Source: an uncultured Lachnospiraceae bacterium (lineage in GTDB: Bacteria > Bacillota > Clostridia > Lachnospirales > Lachnospiraceae). Taken from it: a stretch of 64,000 nt of DNA. The notes under the pieces are model-generated. The model did no database searches. It saw only the letters and a list, made by a program, of their open reading frames with translations, and was not told the DNA's origin. Every line of letters begins with the position of its first letter. The first letter of the stretch is position 1. Positions 51,160 to 59,200 of this stretch are shown piece after piece. The stretch is taken from contig CALGVA010000053.1 in NCBI GenBank assembly GCA_937920345.1, positions 140,895 to 204,894 of the forward strand, given 5' to 3'. The translations under genes and the position numbers were made by a program.

Positions 51160-53520
51160 ATGAAACTTTATGTATCTACGGGAAATTCCCGGATGGATAA
51201 AAAATGGAACGGCACGGAGATGGAGCTTGATGATTTCAAAAGCCGCATTTCTGCAACAAAATATACTGCGGAAACAATGGCGCAGTATAAGAAACTGCCA
51301 AAGGCAAAACAGGATGACATTAAAGATGTGGGAGGTTTCGTCCTCGGAAGGCTTAAAGGCGGGAGGAGGAAAAAAGACTGTGTTATTTCAAGGTCGGCGG
51401 TCACTCTGGACATGGATTATGGGACGGAGGGAATTATAGATGAAATTGAGATATTTTTTGACATGAGGATGATGATTTACAGCACACACAAACACACGCC
51501 GGAGAATCCGAGACTGCGGCTTATTATCCCGATTTCCAGAGAGATTACCCCGGACGAGTACGGGGCTGTAAGCAGAAAGATTGCAGAGGATATCGGAATT
51601 GAGCTGTTTGATGATTCCACCTATGAGCCTTCAAGACTCATGTACTGGCCGAGCACATCCGCTGACGGGGATTTTGTGTTCAGGGAGATTGACGGTGCGT
51701 TGGTAAATCCCGATGAAGTGCTTGCACGCTATAAGGACTGGAAGGATGTATCATCTTGGCCTGTAAGCAACCGTCAGGCGGCGGTCGTGACAAGAAACAT
51801 TAAAAAGCAGGAGAATCCGTTGGAAAAAGGAGGGCTTATCGGTGCGTTCAACAGGGCATATTCCATTACCGAAGCGATTGATACTTTTATCCCGGATGTG
51901 TACCAGCACAGTGCAATGCCCGGAAGGTATGACTATGTTCCTGCGGATTCCTCTGCCGGAGTGGTAATCTATGATGACCTTTTCGCATACAGCCATCATG
52001 CAACAGATCCGTGCTGCAATAATCTCATGAATGCTTTTGATGTGGTAAGGCTCCATAAATTCGGAAATCTTGATGCTAAAGCTGATGAATATACGGAAAT
52101 CGGAAAGCTGCCTTCTTTCAAGGCAATGCAGGATTTTGCTTCACAGGACGGGAAGGTCAAAGCAGTTCTTGCACGGGAAAGGCAGAATACGGCGGCAGAG
52201 GAATTTGCAGAACCTGACGGGGAATGGCAGAGCAGACTGGACATCGACCGTCAGGGAAGGGTAAAAGATACCCTTACCAATATCGCACTCATTATTAAGT
52301 ATGATCCAAACCTTCAGAACATTGTCTACAACGAGTTCAAGGATACCATTGATGTCATCGGAGAGCTTCCGTGGACACAGGTAAAACCCGGATGGAACGA
52401 CTCAGACCTTGCCAATGCAAAGGTATATTTCGAGAGGGTGTACGGGATATGGTCTCCAACCAAATTCAAGGATGCCCTGCTTGCGGTGGTGTCATCCGAC
52501 AGGGTGTACCATCCAATCAAAAAATATTTCTCGTGCCTGAAATGGGACGGGAAGGAGAGAATTGACACGCTCCTCATTGATTATTTTGGTGCAGCAGACA
52601 CGCCGTACACGAGGGCGGTCATCCGCAAGACCTTAGTTGCTGCGGTAGCCCGTATTTTTGAGCCGGGGAAAAAATTTGATTCCATCCTCGTGCTGAACGG
52701 TCCGCAGGGAATGGGGAAATCCACTTTCTTTTCCGTTTTGGGAATGGAGTGGTTCTCGGACAGCTTAAGCATTGCGGACATGAGGGACAAAACTGCGGCT
52801 GAGAAGCTGCAGGGGTATTGGATTCTGGAAATCTCGGAAATGAACGGCATCAAAAAGACGGATGTGGAAACCGTCAAATCCTTTGTGTCCCGTCAGGATG
52901 ACAAGTTCCGTCAGGCATACGGCGTGAATGTGGAATCGCATCCGAGGAGCTGTGTCATCGTGGGCAGCACCAACTCGGAGTCCGGCTTCCTGCGTGATGT
53001 GACGGGCAACCGAAGATTCTGGCCCGTCCATGTTCCGGGAACAGGCAAAATGCACCCTTGGGAAGTGTGCGATGTCGGCCAGATATGGGCAGAGGCAATC
53101 GAACTGTATAACCGTGGGGAGGAATTGTTCCTTAAGGGGAAGGAAGCTGAAGAGGCCTATAAGATGCAGCAGGATGCGATGGAGTCGGATGACCGTGAAG
53201 GAATCGTGGAGGAGTACCTTGCAAGGCTCCTTCCCGACAATTGGGACACAATGGATTTATACCAGCGAAGGGCGTTCCTTGGGGAAGGGGAGTTTGATAC
53301 AAGCGGTGTCAGGGGAACCGTCACAAGGGAGCGGGTATGCATCATGGAAATATGGTGCGAGTGTTTCGGCAAGGAAAGGCAGAATATCAAAAAAGCAGAT
53401 TCTTATGAAATAGAGGGGATCATCAATAAAATCGGCGGCTGGAAGCGGTATGACGGAAATGCCTCCGGCAAAATGCGGATACCCCTCTATGGGGTGCAGA
53501 AAACCTTTGTGAAGATTTAG
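51160..53520 (+). CDS. VapE-like primase-helicase
   Basis: A 786-residue virulence-associated E family protein. The N-terminal half includes a primase-like region (TLDMDYGTEGIIDE, STHKHTPENPRLRLIIP with archaeo-eukaryotic primase style residues). The C-terminal half is a superfamily 3/AAA-like helicase: Walker A GPQGMGKST 514-522, Walker B ILEISEMNG, sensor VGSTNSESGFLRD and RRFWPVHV. It initiates or drives replication of phages and satellites. ATG 51160 follows GGAGG; an earlier frame extension overlaps the polymerase gene. Confidence 0.92.
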   Translation: MKLYVSTGNSRMDKKWNGTEMELDDFKSRISATKYTAETMAQYKKLPKAKQDDIKDVGGFVLGRLKGGRRKKDCVISRSAVTLDMDYGTEGIIDEIEIFFDMRMMIYSTHKHTPENPRLRLIIPISREITPDEYGAVSRKIAEDIGIELFDDSTYEPSRLMYWPSTSADGDFVFREIDGALVNPDEVLARYKDWKDVSSWPVSNRQAAVVTRNIKKQENPLEKGGLIGAFNRAYSITEAIDTFIPDVYQHSAMPGRYDYVPADSSAGVVIYDDLFAYSHHATDPCCNNLMNAFDVVRLHKFGNLDAKADEYTEIGKLPSFKAMQDFASQDGKVKAVLARERQNTAAEEFAEPDGEWQSRLDIDRQGRVKDTLTNIALIIKYDPNLQNIVYNEFKDTIDVIGELPWTQVKPGWNDSDLANAKVYFERVYGIWSPTKFKDALLAVVSSDRVYHPIKKYFSCLKWDGKERIDTLLIDYFGAADTPYTRAVIRKTLVAAVARIFEPGKKFDSILVLNGPQGMGKSTFFSVLGMEWFSDSLSIADMRDKTAAEKLQGYWILEISEMNGIKKTDVETVKSFVSRQDDKFRQAYGVNVESHPRSCVIVGSTNSESGFLRDVTGNRRFWPVHVPGTGKMHPWEVCDVGQIWAEAIELYNRGEELFLKGKEAEEAYKMQQDAMESDDREGIVEEYLARLLPDNWDTMDLYQRRAFLGEGEFDTSGVRGTVTRERVCIMEIWCECFGKERQNIKKADSYEIEGIINKIGGWKRYDGNASGKMRIPLYGVQKTFVKI

Positions 53521-53522
53521 AA

Positions 53523-53653
53523 GGGAAACAGGGAAACAAAAAAGGCGGTTGCCGGAGTTTCCTGAAATCAAATGGTCAACGCTAGTCGGAAACGGTGCTG
53601 ACACCTTGGCAGATAAGGACTGCGGGGCTTTAGTTTCCCTGTTTCCCATTTTT
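53523..53653 (+). other. Structured intergenic segment with perfect 15-bp inverted repeat
   Basis: GGGAAACAGGGAAAC (53523-53537) is perfectly complementary to GTTTCCCTGTTTCCC (53633-53647), which is followed by ATTTTTTC. The 95 bases between could fold as an internal domain. It may be a long terminator, a small RNA or a protein-binding site. It lies between the vapE-like and VRR-NUC genes. Confidence 0.55.
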
Positions 53654-53762
53654 TCATATTTGAGAATATAAAAAGGCATTAAAAAAGAAACGGAAAACAC
53701 GCATATGCGCGTAAAGGATTCTTTGCACTTCGGAAACAGCAAAGGGAAACGGAGGAATGGTT

Positions 53763-54044
53763 TTGCAGGAAAATATTATTGAACAACGGCTTAGAAAAGA
53801 GACAAAGGCACGGGGCGGACTGGCATTTAAATTTGTGTCACCGGGGATGTCGGGAGTTCCAGACAGGTTGGTGCTTATGCCCGGCGGCAGGATGGCATTT
53901 GTCGAACTGAAAGCACCCGGAAAGAACTTAAGGGAGCTGCAGAAAAAGAGAAAGGAACAATTGGAGAAACTGGGTTTTGCGGTGTATGTGGCAGACAGCT
54001 TGGAGATGATAGGAGGGATTTTGGATGAAATACAAGGCACATGA
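53763..54044 (+). CDS. VRR-NUC domain nuclease
   Basis: A 93-residue standalone VRR-NUC protein (PD-(D/E)xK superfamily): QENIIEQRLRKETKARGG, SPGMSGVPDRLVL with Asp, and AFVELKAPGKNL with Glu-x-Lys. Standalone phage versions act as structure-specific nucleases on replication or recombination intermediates. The start is set by GGAGG: it is one base from ATG 53757 but seven bases from TTG 53763, so TTG is preferred. It overlaps the helicase gene by 20 bases. Confidence 0.88.
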   Translation: MQENIIEQRLRKETKARGGLAFKFVSPGMSGVPDRLVLMPGGRMAFVELKAPGKNLRELQKKRKEQLEKLGFAVYVADSLEMIGGILDEIQGT

Positions 54045-55389
54045 TTATCAGCAGTATGCGACAGAGTTCATTCTGGAACACCCGGTAAGCTGCCTGATCC
54101 TCGACATGGGGCTTGGGAAGACGGTCATTACACTTACGGCGCTTTGGAATCTGCTGTTTGACTATTTTGCGGTGGGAAGCATTCTTGTGATTGCGCCAAA
54201 GAGGGTGGCGGAGAATACTTGGCCGGCAGAGATTGAAAAATGGGAGCATCTGGCAGGGATTAACTTTTCAGTGGTAATGGGAAGCAGGGTACAGAGGGAA
54301 GCGGCACTTGGAAGGAAGGCAGACATCTACATCATCAACCGTGAAAATGTGGTATGGCTTTGGGAACAGGGAATGCGCTTTGACATGATTGTAGTGGATG
54401 AACTGTCCAGCTTCAAATCGTCAAAAGCACAGAGATTTAAAGCATTAAAGAAAATGCGGCCGATGGCACAAAGGATTGTAGGACTTACGGGAACACCGGG
54501 CAATCCGATGGATTTATGGGCAGAAATCGGAATCCTCGACATGGGACAGAGGCTTGGAAGGTTTATCGGGGGATTCCGTGACAGGTTCTTTGTGCCGGAC
54601 AAACGCAACCAGGAAATTATATATTCTTATAAACCAAGGGAAGGTGCAGAGGATAAAATCTATGAACTGATATCGGATATTACGATATCCATGAAAGCAG
54701 CAGATTATCTTGATATGCCGGAGTGTATCTATAACAGGGTGTATGTCAGACTGTCGGATGCGGAAAGGAAACTGTACGAAACGATGGAAACGGACATGAT
54801 CTTAAGATTCGGGGAAGGGGAGGATATTGATGCAGTCAATGCCGCCACACTTTCAGGCAAACTGCAGCAGCTTTCAAACGGTGCGGTTTATGACGAATCC
54901 GGCAATGTGAAGGTAATCCATGACAGGAAGCTGGATGCATTGGAAGACCTGATTGAAGCAGCCAATGGGAAACCGCTTCTTGTTGCTTACTGGTACCGGC
55001 ACGACAGGGAGAGGATAATGAAACGGTTTGATGTCCGGCAGATTGACACCAAGAAAGACATTGCTGACTGGAATGCCGGAAAGATACCCGTTGCGCTGAT
55101 ACATCCTGCATCCGCAGGACACGGACTGAATCTTCAGGAAGGCGGCTCCGCCATCGTGTGGTTTTCTCCGATATGGTCGCTTGAACTGTACCAACAGCTG
55201 AATGCGAGACTTTGGAGACAGGGGCAGAAACACACGGTTGTCATCGAGCATCTGGTGACAGAGCAGAGCGTGGATGAGGATATCATGAGGGCGCTGGAAG
55301 AAAAGGACGATATGCAGGAGTCGCTGATTGCCGCCGTAAAGGCAAGGATTGGAGGTGCGGAATATGCGGGCAGAGCAGATGATGAATGA
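54025..55389 (+). CDS. SNF2-family DEAD/DEAH-box helicase
   Basis: A 454-residue SF2 helicase of the SNF2 group. Motif I LDMGLGKT 26-33, Ia IAPKRVAENTW, II VVDELSSF near 126, III GLTGTPGNP, V GHGLNLQEGG and VI QLNARLWRQGQ. It is smaller than chromatin remodellers and typical of phage modules with VRR-NUC. Likely role: remodelling replication forks or displacing proteins. Confidence 0.92.
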   Translation: MKYKAHDYQQYATEFILEHPVSCLILDMGLGKTVITLTALWNLLFDYFAVGSILVIAPKRVAENTWPAEIEKWEHLAGINFSVVMGSRVQREAALGRKADIYIINRENVVWLWEQGMRFDMIVVDELSSFKSSKAQRFKALKKMRPMAQRIVGLTGTPGNPMDLWAEIGILDMGQRLGRFIGGFRDRFFVPDKRNQEIIYSYKPREGAEDKIYELISDITISMKAADYLDMPECIYNRVYVRLSDAERKLYETMETDMILRFGEGEDIDAVNAATLSGKLQQLSNGAVYDESGNVKVIHDRKLDALEDLIEAANGKPLLVAYWYRHDRERIMKRFDVRQIDTKKDIADWNAGKIPVALIHPASAGHGLNLQEGGSAIVWFSPIWSLELYQQLNARLWRQGQKHTVVIEHLVTEQSVDEDIMRALEEKDDMQESLIAAVKARIGGAEYAGRADDE

Positions 55390-55849
55390 ATATAAGAACA
55401 TGAAACGGGAACTTCAGATCACGGAATTCCAGCTGAGCCGTTTTAAGGGCGTGGATGAAAACGATATCATTGAGGCGATGCAGTTTTCCCACCCGGAAGG
55501 GGAAAGGGTACAGAACAGCACCCTTTCCGACAAAACAGCAAAAGCGGCATTAAATTATAAGAACATAGCGGAAAGGGAGAATGACGAGTGGTTTGATTTC
55601 CTGCTCCAACGGCATGAATATCTTAAGGAAGAACTGGATTTTTTTATAGACAGCGTATCAAAACTGCCGGGTGTGCTTCCGGGGATTATAACGGATCTGT
55701 TGGACGGCGGCATGACTTGGGACATGATGACATCAAAATACCACGTAAGTCGGACAATGATTTCAAAATATAAGAAAAGCGCCATGAAGGAACTGGATAT
55801 GATGTATGAAATGAGGGACCGCCAGACGGAAACCTATATTCTTGGATGA
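55364..55849 (+). CDS. Phage regulator with sigma-70 region 4-like HTH (DUF1492-like)
   Basis: A 161-residue helical protein. The N-terminal 100 residues are coiled-coil-like (YKNMKRELQITEFQLSRFKG, NDEWFDFLLQRHEYLKEEL), and the last 50 carry an HTH (LLDGGMTWDMMTSKYHVSRT, MISKYKKSAMKEL) like region 4 of sigma factors. Proteins of this type (DUF1492/ArpU-like) control late gene transcription in phages of Gram-positive bacteria. The start ATG 55364 has GGAGGTG seven bases upstream and overlaps the helicase gene. Confidence 0.75.
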   Translation: MRAEQMMNEYKNMKRELQITEFQLSRFKGVDENDIIEAMQFSHPEGERVQNSTLSDKTAKAALNYKNIAERENDEWFDFLLQRHEYLKEELDFFIDSVSKLPGVLPGIITDLLDGGMTWDMMTSKYHVSRTMISKYKKSAMKELDMMYEMRDRQTETYILG

Positions 55850-55863
55850 GGAGGATGAGGCAT

Positions 55864-56217
55864 ATGTGCATGAGAGGCGATATTTATTATGTGGATTTTG
55901 GTGAGGGCGACGGCAGCAAGCAGGGCGGATTCCGACCGGCACTTATCGTGAGCAATAACAAGGCAAATAAAAATTCCCCCGTGGTAACGGTTGTTCCGCT
56001 TACGGCAAGGATATGGAAAAAGCGGTATCTCCCTACCCATGTGAGGATTTTCGGAAGCGGGCTGTCGAGACCGAGCATGGCTTTGGCGGAACAGGTGGAA
56101 ACCGTGGATAAGCGGAATCTGAGGGAGAAAATCGGAAAAGTAAGCGATGAGGGCGTTATGGAACAGGTAACAAAGGCACTTCTGATACAGATAGGAGCTG
56201 TTGGCGAATATAATTGA
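55864..56217 (+). CDS. MazF/PemK-family toxin-like endoribonuclease
   Basis: A 117-residue PemK/MazF protein: MRGDIYYVDFGEGDGSKQGG, RPALIVSNNKANK, VTVVPLTA, and MALAEQVETVDKRNL, all family blocks. MazF toxins cut single-stranded mRNA at short sites. Several in-frame ATGs (55846, 55855, 55864, 55870) are possible. No MazE-type antitoxin lies next to it: the upstream gene is the sigma-like regulator and the downstream gene is an acidic protein of unknown type. Confidence 0.88.
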   Translation: MCMRGDIYYVDFGEGDGSKQGGFRPALIVSNNKANKNSPVVTVVPLTARIWKKRYLPTHVRIFGSGLSRPSMALAEQVETVDKRNLREKIGKVSDEGVMEQVTKALLIQIGAVGEYN

Positions 56218-56284
56218 AAAAATGACTGGCTATGTACGGGGAAAAGGACTACAATTAGTCCAAAATAAAAAAGGAGACATGGTC

Positions 56285-56707
56285 ATGGATAATAATGAGG
56301 AAAAAGAGAAAATCCGGGAAGTAGTCGGAAAGTACAGTGATTTTTTTAAAGAAAGGGATGCGGATGTAGCAATTGGCATACATGGTCCGCATCTCTTTTA
56401 TGTTTATGACAGAAAATACCGTGATTTTGAGATTTTCAGGGCATTTCACACGGCAGGGGAACTGGAAATGCTGATTCTCGGCGCATTGGCTGAAAATCTT
56501 GAATGCATGAACGCCGTCATGGCGGACAGCTTAAATCTCGATTTTGACAGGATTGATTCCGAGGAGAACCTCTACAGCTACAGCGGGGAATTCCATCTGG
56601 AAAAACTAAGGCTCCAGCTTGAGGTCATGGAGAGGGAGTGCAGGAACTGGTCGGAGATGATGCAGGTTACATACAGGGCATTGAGAAACCTGCTGCCTCC
56701 TGAATGA
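56285..56707 (+). CDS. Hypothetical acidic protein downstream of mazF
   Basis: A 140-residue acidic, helix-rich protein (REVVGKYSDFFKERDADVAI, then ELEMLILGALAENLECMNAV). AAGGAG eight bases before ATG 56285 sets the start. It has no DNA-binding motif. As the only small acidic neighbour of the MazF-like gene it could be an unusual antitoxin, but this is only a guess from context. The family was not recognised. Confidence 0.6.
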   Translation: MDNNEEKEKIREVVGKYSDFFKERDADVAIGIHGPHLFYVYDRKYRDFEIFRAFHTAGELEMLILGALAENLECMNAVMADSLNLDFDRIDSEENLYSYSGEFHLEKLRLQLEVMERECRNWSEMMQVTYRALRNLLPPE

Positions 56708-56729
56708 GATACCCCCTTACGCTGTGGTG

Positions 56730-56758
56730 GTTTACTAAGTGTTTACTGTTGGTTTACT
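56730..56758. repeat. Three GTTTACT repeats at 11-bp spacing
   Basis: GTTTACT occurs at 56730, 56741 and 56752, one helical turn apart, in the gap before the HNH gene. Such phased heptamers are typical of a protein-binding site. Confidence 0.5.
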
Positions 56759-56894
56759 GACTTGTGGATTTTATTGTGGTATTGTTATGGTGGAACAACA
56801 GGAAGGAGGCTTCGGCCTCTTTTCTTTATGCCCTGCGGCGGACGGCTTTCCAATCCTTTCACGCTGCCGCAGTTACATAGAGAGGAGGGATACA

Positions 56895-57254
56895 ATGCCG
56901 ATGAGACCGAATGTCCCGTGCGGACATCCCGGCTGTCCGAGTATTGTGCCATACGGCAAGCACTACTGTGAGCAGCATGAGGCACAGCACCGTGGCGAAA
57001 GACCGGGAGCCGGAAGGCGCGGGTATGACAGGAAGTGGCAGAAGGCGAGGCTTTCATACCTTCGTCAGCATCCGTACTGTGTGTGCTGCATGAAGGAAGG
57101 GAAGATGGTGGAAGCAACGGTCGTTGACCATATAAGACCGCACCGAGGAAACCATGTCCTCTTTTGGGACAAAAACAACTGGCAGAGCCTCTGCAAGCCG
57201 TGCCATGACCGAAAGACATGGAACGAGGATGCAAACCCGGAGTACCGCTTCTGA
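56895..57254 (+). CDS. HNH endonuclease
   Basis: A 119-residue phage HNH nuclease. The zinc-knuckle start CGHPGCPSIVPYGKHYCEQH is followed by the core YCVCC, the VVDHIRPHRG (His) and WQSLCKPCHDRKT (Asn-equivalent and His). In phages it normally sits just before the terminase genes and helps cut DNA for packaging. Here methyltransferases follow; a terminase may lie beyond the window. AGAGGAGGG precedes the ATG. Confidence 0.9.
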   Translation: MPMRPNVPCGHPGCPSIVPYGKHYCEQHEAQHRGERPGAGRRGYDRKWQKARLSYLRQHPYCVCCMKEGKMVEATVVDHIRPHRGNHVLFWDKNNWQSLCKPCHDRKTWNEDANPEYRF

Positions 57255-57513
57255 CGGAGGGCGGGGAAGTCAAATCTCCAGAAGCTTTCCGGCTGAAGAC
57301 CGATGGCCCCCTTTGCGTGAATTTTCGCAGAATTAAACAGGGGGGATATACCGGGGGAGGGATATTTTTCGCAGAATATAATACTGCAAGGGCAGAGAGG
57401 GAAGTTCCTTTCTGCCGGATTATTAGGTAAAACGCTATTTAAAAGGCTGAAAACAGCATGAAAAACGCTGCTTTTTGGCCTTTTTATTATGCCGTGAAAG
57501 GAGTTGGGAAAGG
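57255..57513 (+). other. Gap after the HNH gene
   Basis: About 260 bases with no gene. It contains two copies of TTTTCGCAGAAT (57325 and 57369 areas) and a nested hairpin (AAAAGGC...GCCTTTTT with inner AAAACAGC/GCTGCTTTT) at 57441-57487 that looks like a terminator. Confidence 0.5.
57441..57487 (+). terminator. Nested hairpin terminator
   Basis: Outer stem AAAAGGC with GGCCTTTT and inner stem AAAACAGC with GCTGCTTTT, ending in a T-run, upstream of the gene at 57514. Confidence 0.6.
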
Positions 57514-57954
57514 ATGACACAGGCACAGGCAGACCAGATAACGGAACTCAGGCTGAAGGGAGCCGGCTATAAATCAATCGGGACGGTGGTAGGACTGTCC
57601 CGTGATATTGTACGCAATTATTGTAAGAGCCACGGACTCACGGGATATGCTTCCGCACTGACAAAGAACATCCGCATGAAGATGGACAGCGGGGAAGCCT
57701 GTCTGTACTGCGGAGGGGATGTCGCACAGCCAAAGACGGGAAGACCAAAGAAGTTCTGCTGTGAGAAATGCAGGAGGGCATGGTGGAAGCAGCATCCTGA
57801 GGCAGTGAACAGGAGCGAGGTGGCATCGTATGAATGTATCTGTGAAAACTGTGGGAAGAAATTTATTTCCTATGGGAATAAGAACAGGAAGTATTGCAGC
57901 CATGACTGCTACATCAAACACAGATTTTGGAGGGACGAAGAAGATGAAATTTGA
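57514..57954 (+). CDS. HTH plus zinc-knuckle phage protein
   Basis: A 146-residue protein. The N-terminal 40 residues are a helix-turn-helix (ITELRLKGAGYKSIGTVVGL, then SRDIVRNYCKSHGL) like sigma region 4 or a transposase HTH. Two Cys clusters follow: CLYCGGDV with CCEKC, and CENCGKKF with CSHDC, each a treble-clef-like zinc site. Function is unknown; the position before two methyltransferases suggests a DNA-binding regulator or packaging accessory. It overlaps the next gene by 11 bases. Confidence 0.75.
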   Translation: MTQAQADQITELRLKGAGYKSIGTVVGLSRDIVRNYCKSHGLTGYASALTKNIRMKMDSGEACLYCGGDVAQPKTGRPKKFCCEKCRRAWWKQHPEAVNRSEVASYECICENCGKKFISYGNKNRKYCSHDCYIKHRFWRDEEDEI

Positions 57955-59200
57955 GAAGCATAAAATAAGCGAGCTTATCCCGGCAGAATATAATCCGAGG
58001 AAAAAGCTGAAGCCGGGTGACAGGGAATATGAAAAAATCAAAAACTCCATAACGGAGTTCGGATATGTTGAACCGATTATTGTTAATGCAGACATGACTA
58101 TTATCGGTGGACACCAGAGAGCCACGGTGCTTGCCGGCCTCGGATATGATGAAATCGACTGCATCGTGATTGACATTGACAAGACGAAGGAAAAGGCACT
58201 CAACATTGCACTGAACAAGATAACGGGCGAATGGAACAAGGAACTTCTGGCTGACCTCATCAAAGATTTGGAGGACAGCAGCTTTGATGTAGGCATTACG
58301 GGTTTTGAGCCGCCTGAAATCGAGCAGCTTTTTAATTCCGTCCATGACAAAAAAATCAAAGAGGATGACTTTGATGTGGATGCGGAGCTGAAAAAGCCGT
58401 GCGTAGTAAAGGCGGGGGATGTCTGGCTGCTCGGCAGACACCGTGTCGCATGTGGCGATTCCATAAAGCCGGAGACATACAATATCCTGATGGATGGGAA
58501 GCGTGCCAATATGGTGCTGACCGATCCGCCTTATAATGTAAATGTGGAAGAAACAGCCGGGAAGATTAAAAATGATAACATGGCATCGGAGGATTTTTAT
58601 AAATTCCTCTTTGCCGCCTTTGTAAATATGGAGCAGTCGATGGAGCAGGATGCCTCCATTTATGTGTTCCATGCCGACACGGAAGGACTAAATTTCAGAA
58701 AAGCATTTCAGGATGCAGGATTTTACCTGTCCGGATGCTGCATCTGGAAGAAAAATGCACTGGTGCTTGGGAGAAGCCCGTATCAATGGATGCATGAGCC
58801 GTGTCTGTTCGGCTGGAAGAAAGGAGGGAAGCACCAGTGGTATTCCGACAGGAAGCAGACAACCATATGGGAGTATGACCGTCCGAAATCTTCCAAAGAG
58901 CATCCGACCATGAAGCCGGTGGCACTGATGGCGTACCCGATTCAGAATTCGTGTATGTCCAACTGCATTGTGCTTGATCCGTTCCTCGGCTCCGGCTCCA
59001 CCCTTATGGCGTGTGAGCAGACCGGGCGCATCTGTTACGGCATAGAGCTGGAGGAGAAGTTCGTTGATGTCATTGTCAACAGATATATTGAACAGAGGGG
59101 GAGTACGGACGGAATAAGCATAATCCGTGACGGGGCAGAGGTAAAATATACGGAACTGTTCAGGGGAGGTGGCTGTGATGAAGCAGATGACCTTCCTTGA
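57944..59200 (+). CDS. ParB-domain/N6-adenine (or N4-cytosine) DNA methyltransferase
   Basis: A 418-residue two-domain protein. Residues 1-110 are a ParB/Srx-like domain (ISELIPAEYNPRKKL, EFGYVEPIIVN, IIGGHQRATVL). The methyltransferase has motif IV TDPPYN near 196 before motif I DPFLGSGST near 355, the beta-class order. Such fusions are common in phages of Clostridia and protect the genome against restriction. GGAGGG lies ten bases upstream of ATG 57944. It overlaps the C5 methyltransferase gene. Confidence 0.92.
   Translation: MKFEKHKISELIPAEYNPRKKLKPGDREYEKIKNSITEFGYVEPIIVNADMTIIGGHQRATVLAGLGYDEIDCIVIDIDKTKEKALNIALNKITGEWNKELLADLIKDLEDSSFDVGITGFEPPEIEQLFNSVHDKKIKEDDFDVDAELKKPCVVKAGDVWLLGRHRVACGDSIKPETYNILMDGKRANMVLTDPPYNVNVEETAGKIKNDNMASEDFYKFLFAAFVNMEQSMEQDASIYVFHADTEGLNFRKAFQDAGFYLSGCCIWKKNALVLGRSPYQWMHEPCLFGWKKGGKHQWYSDRKQTTIWEYDRPKSSKEHPTMKPVALMAYPIQNSCMSNCIVLDPFLGSGSTLMACEQTGRICYGIELEEKFVDVIVNRYIEQRGSTDGISIIRDGAEVKYTELFRGGGCDEADDLP

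Noticed and set aside
57574..58509. Minus-strand open frame of about 310 codons opposite the ParB-methyltransferase gene
   Set aside because: Ser-rich shadow of a gene with clear ParB and methyltransferase motifs.
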